The notes beneath the pieces are model-generated. The model was given only the letters and a program-made list of their open reading frames with translations. It did not search any database and had not been told where the DNA came from. A program made the translations under genes and the position numbers. Of a stretch of DNA of 33,993 bases, positions 33,694 through 33,993 are shown piece by piece. The DNA is from CAYSSG01 sp964433635. Its GTDB lineage: Bacteria; Atribacterota; Phoenicimicrobiia; Phoenicimicrobiales; Stramentimicrobiaceae. The stretch lies in assembly GCA_964433635.1 (NCBI GenBank), contig CAYSSG010000021.1, positions 1 to 33,993 on the forward strand. Direction: 5' to 3'. Numbering within the stretch: position 1 is the first letter of the stretch; each line of letters opens with the position of its first letter.

Positions 33694-33932
33694 TAGTTTA
33701 TATAATATTACGAATTATATAGGATGTAAACAAATAAATTTTCTATTTATGAAATAACATTAAATGAAGAAAGATTTAAATTAATTGTATTCGTATATTT
33801 CTGTATAATTTAATTAGCCGCTTACCTAAATAACATTGAATTTTCTGTATGCTTTCTTGATAAGAGGAGAAAATTTGGCTGTTTTATTAAGTAAAATTGA
33901 TAACTAAAAGTTCTACATATGTTCCAATCTGG
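33694..33932. other. AT-rich intergenic region
   Basis: No gene of credible length. It holds an AT-only inverted repeat (TATATAAT 33699-33706 / ATTATATA 33714-33721), a lone TATAAT (33804-33809) without a clear -35, and a 10-codon frame starting TTG behind AGAGGAG near 33867, which is too short to call. Confidence 0.6.
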
Positions 33933-33980
33933 GGAGCCAGTCATCTACGCCCTTCAGTATCAAGCTGAGGGGCTTTTGTT
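33933..33980 (+). terminator. Terminator preceded by tRNA-3'-end-like sequence
   Basis: GCCCTTCAG (33949-33957) pairs with CTGAGGGGC (33965-33973) around a 7-nt loop, followed by TTTTGTTTT. The stem is almost the same as the one after tRNA-Asn, and the shared GGAGCCAGT (33933-33941 versus 31686-31694) precedes both at the same distance within 1 nt. It probably ends the ABC exporter transcript, or is the relic of a second tRNA copy. Confidence 0.8.
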
Positions 33981-33993
33981 TTATAAAATACAC

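Noticed and set aside
1..33993. CRISPR arrays, insertion sequences, transposase or integrase genes, rRNA, riboswitches
   Set aside because: No spaced direct-repeat array, no transposase or integrase motifs, no rRNA segments and no recognisable riboswitch core were seen on either strand.

Overview
The window is an AT-rich bacterial chromosome segment (high-30s % GC by eye) in which every protein gene I can support, about 30, reads on the + strand. Start codons are often TTG, chosen by strong AGGAGG-type ribosome binding sites. The content points to an anaerobe that ferments amino acids: ferredoxin-linked 2-oxoacid oxidoreductase, butyrate kinase/phosphotransbutyrylase, sigma-54 control, branched-chain amino-acid import, and no respiratory genes. 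An Atribacterota- or Clostridia-like low-GC lineage is plausible. This is inference; there is no rRNA or other decisive marker.

Layout. Positions 1-40 hold the terminator of an upstream gene. Positions 254-9112 carry envelope and housekeeping genes: an AI-2E-family permease, a cell-wall amidase (Cu-amine-oxidase-N + AMIN + Amidase_3), a GerMN protein, TlyA rRNA methyltransferase, a membrane-anchored PD-(D/E)XK-like protein, NAD kinase, RecN, and a PAS/AAA+/Fis sigma-54 activator overlapping recN. Positions 9113-9473 are a regulatory gap with a 19-bp palindrome and a good -24/-12 (sigma-54) promoter. Positions 9474-16054 form the energy module: butyrate kinase, phosphate butyryltransferase, a second butyrate kinase, an unassigned P-loop NTPase, and a four-subunit VOR-type 2-oxoacid:ferredoxin oxidoreductase. 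Positions 16253-20878 hold a Liv-type (HAAT) ABC importer: two ATPases, two permeases and a binding protein. Positions 21008-26531 hold an M20 peptidase/deacylase, a P1 (DmpA-like) peptidase, PanE, PanB and a class III aminotransferase. Positions 26601-28372 hold a Nudix hydrolase and an endonuclease Q-like protein, overlapping by 4 nt. Positions 28584-31510 are dnaG-rpoD. Then come tRNA-Asn with its own promoter and terminator, a 100-N scaffold gap, and an ABC ATPase/permease pair.

How the genes fit together (inference): the Liv system imports branched-chain or related amino acids. The 2-oxoacids are oxidatively decarboxylated by VOR to acyl-CoA with reduction of ferredoxin, and Ptb/Buk convert acyl-CoA to the free acid plus ATP. 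PanB draws on the same 2-oxoisovalerate pool for pantoate. The sigma-54 activator directly upstream of the -24/-12 promoter resembles the BkdR-bkd arrangement of Bacillus. The most interesting points are this regulator/promoter pair, the first butyrate kinase lacking two normally conserved active-site features, the unassigned NTPase in the operon, a 38-bp near-perfect palindrome before dnaG, and a tRNA-3'-end-plus-terminator sequence that recurs 2.2 kb downstream of tRNA-Asn across an assembly gap.
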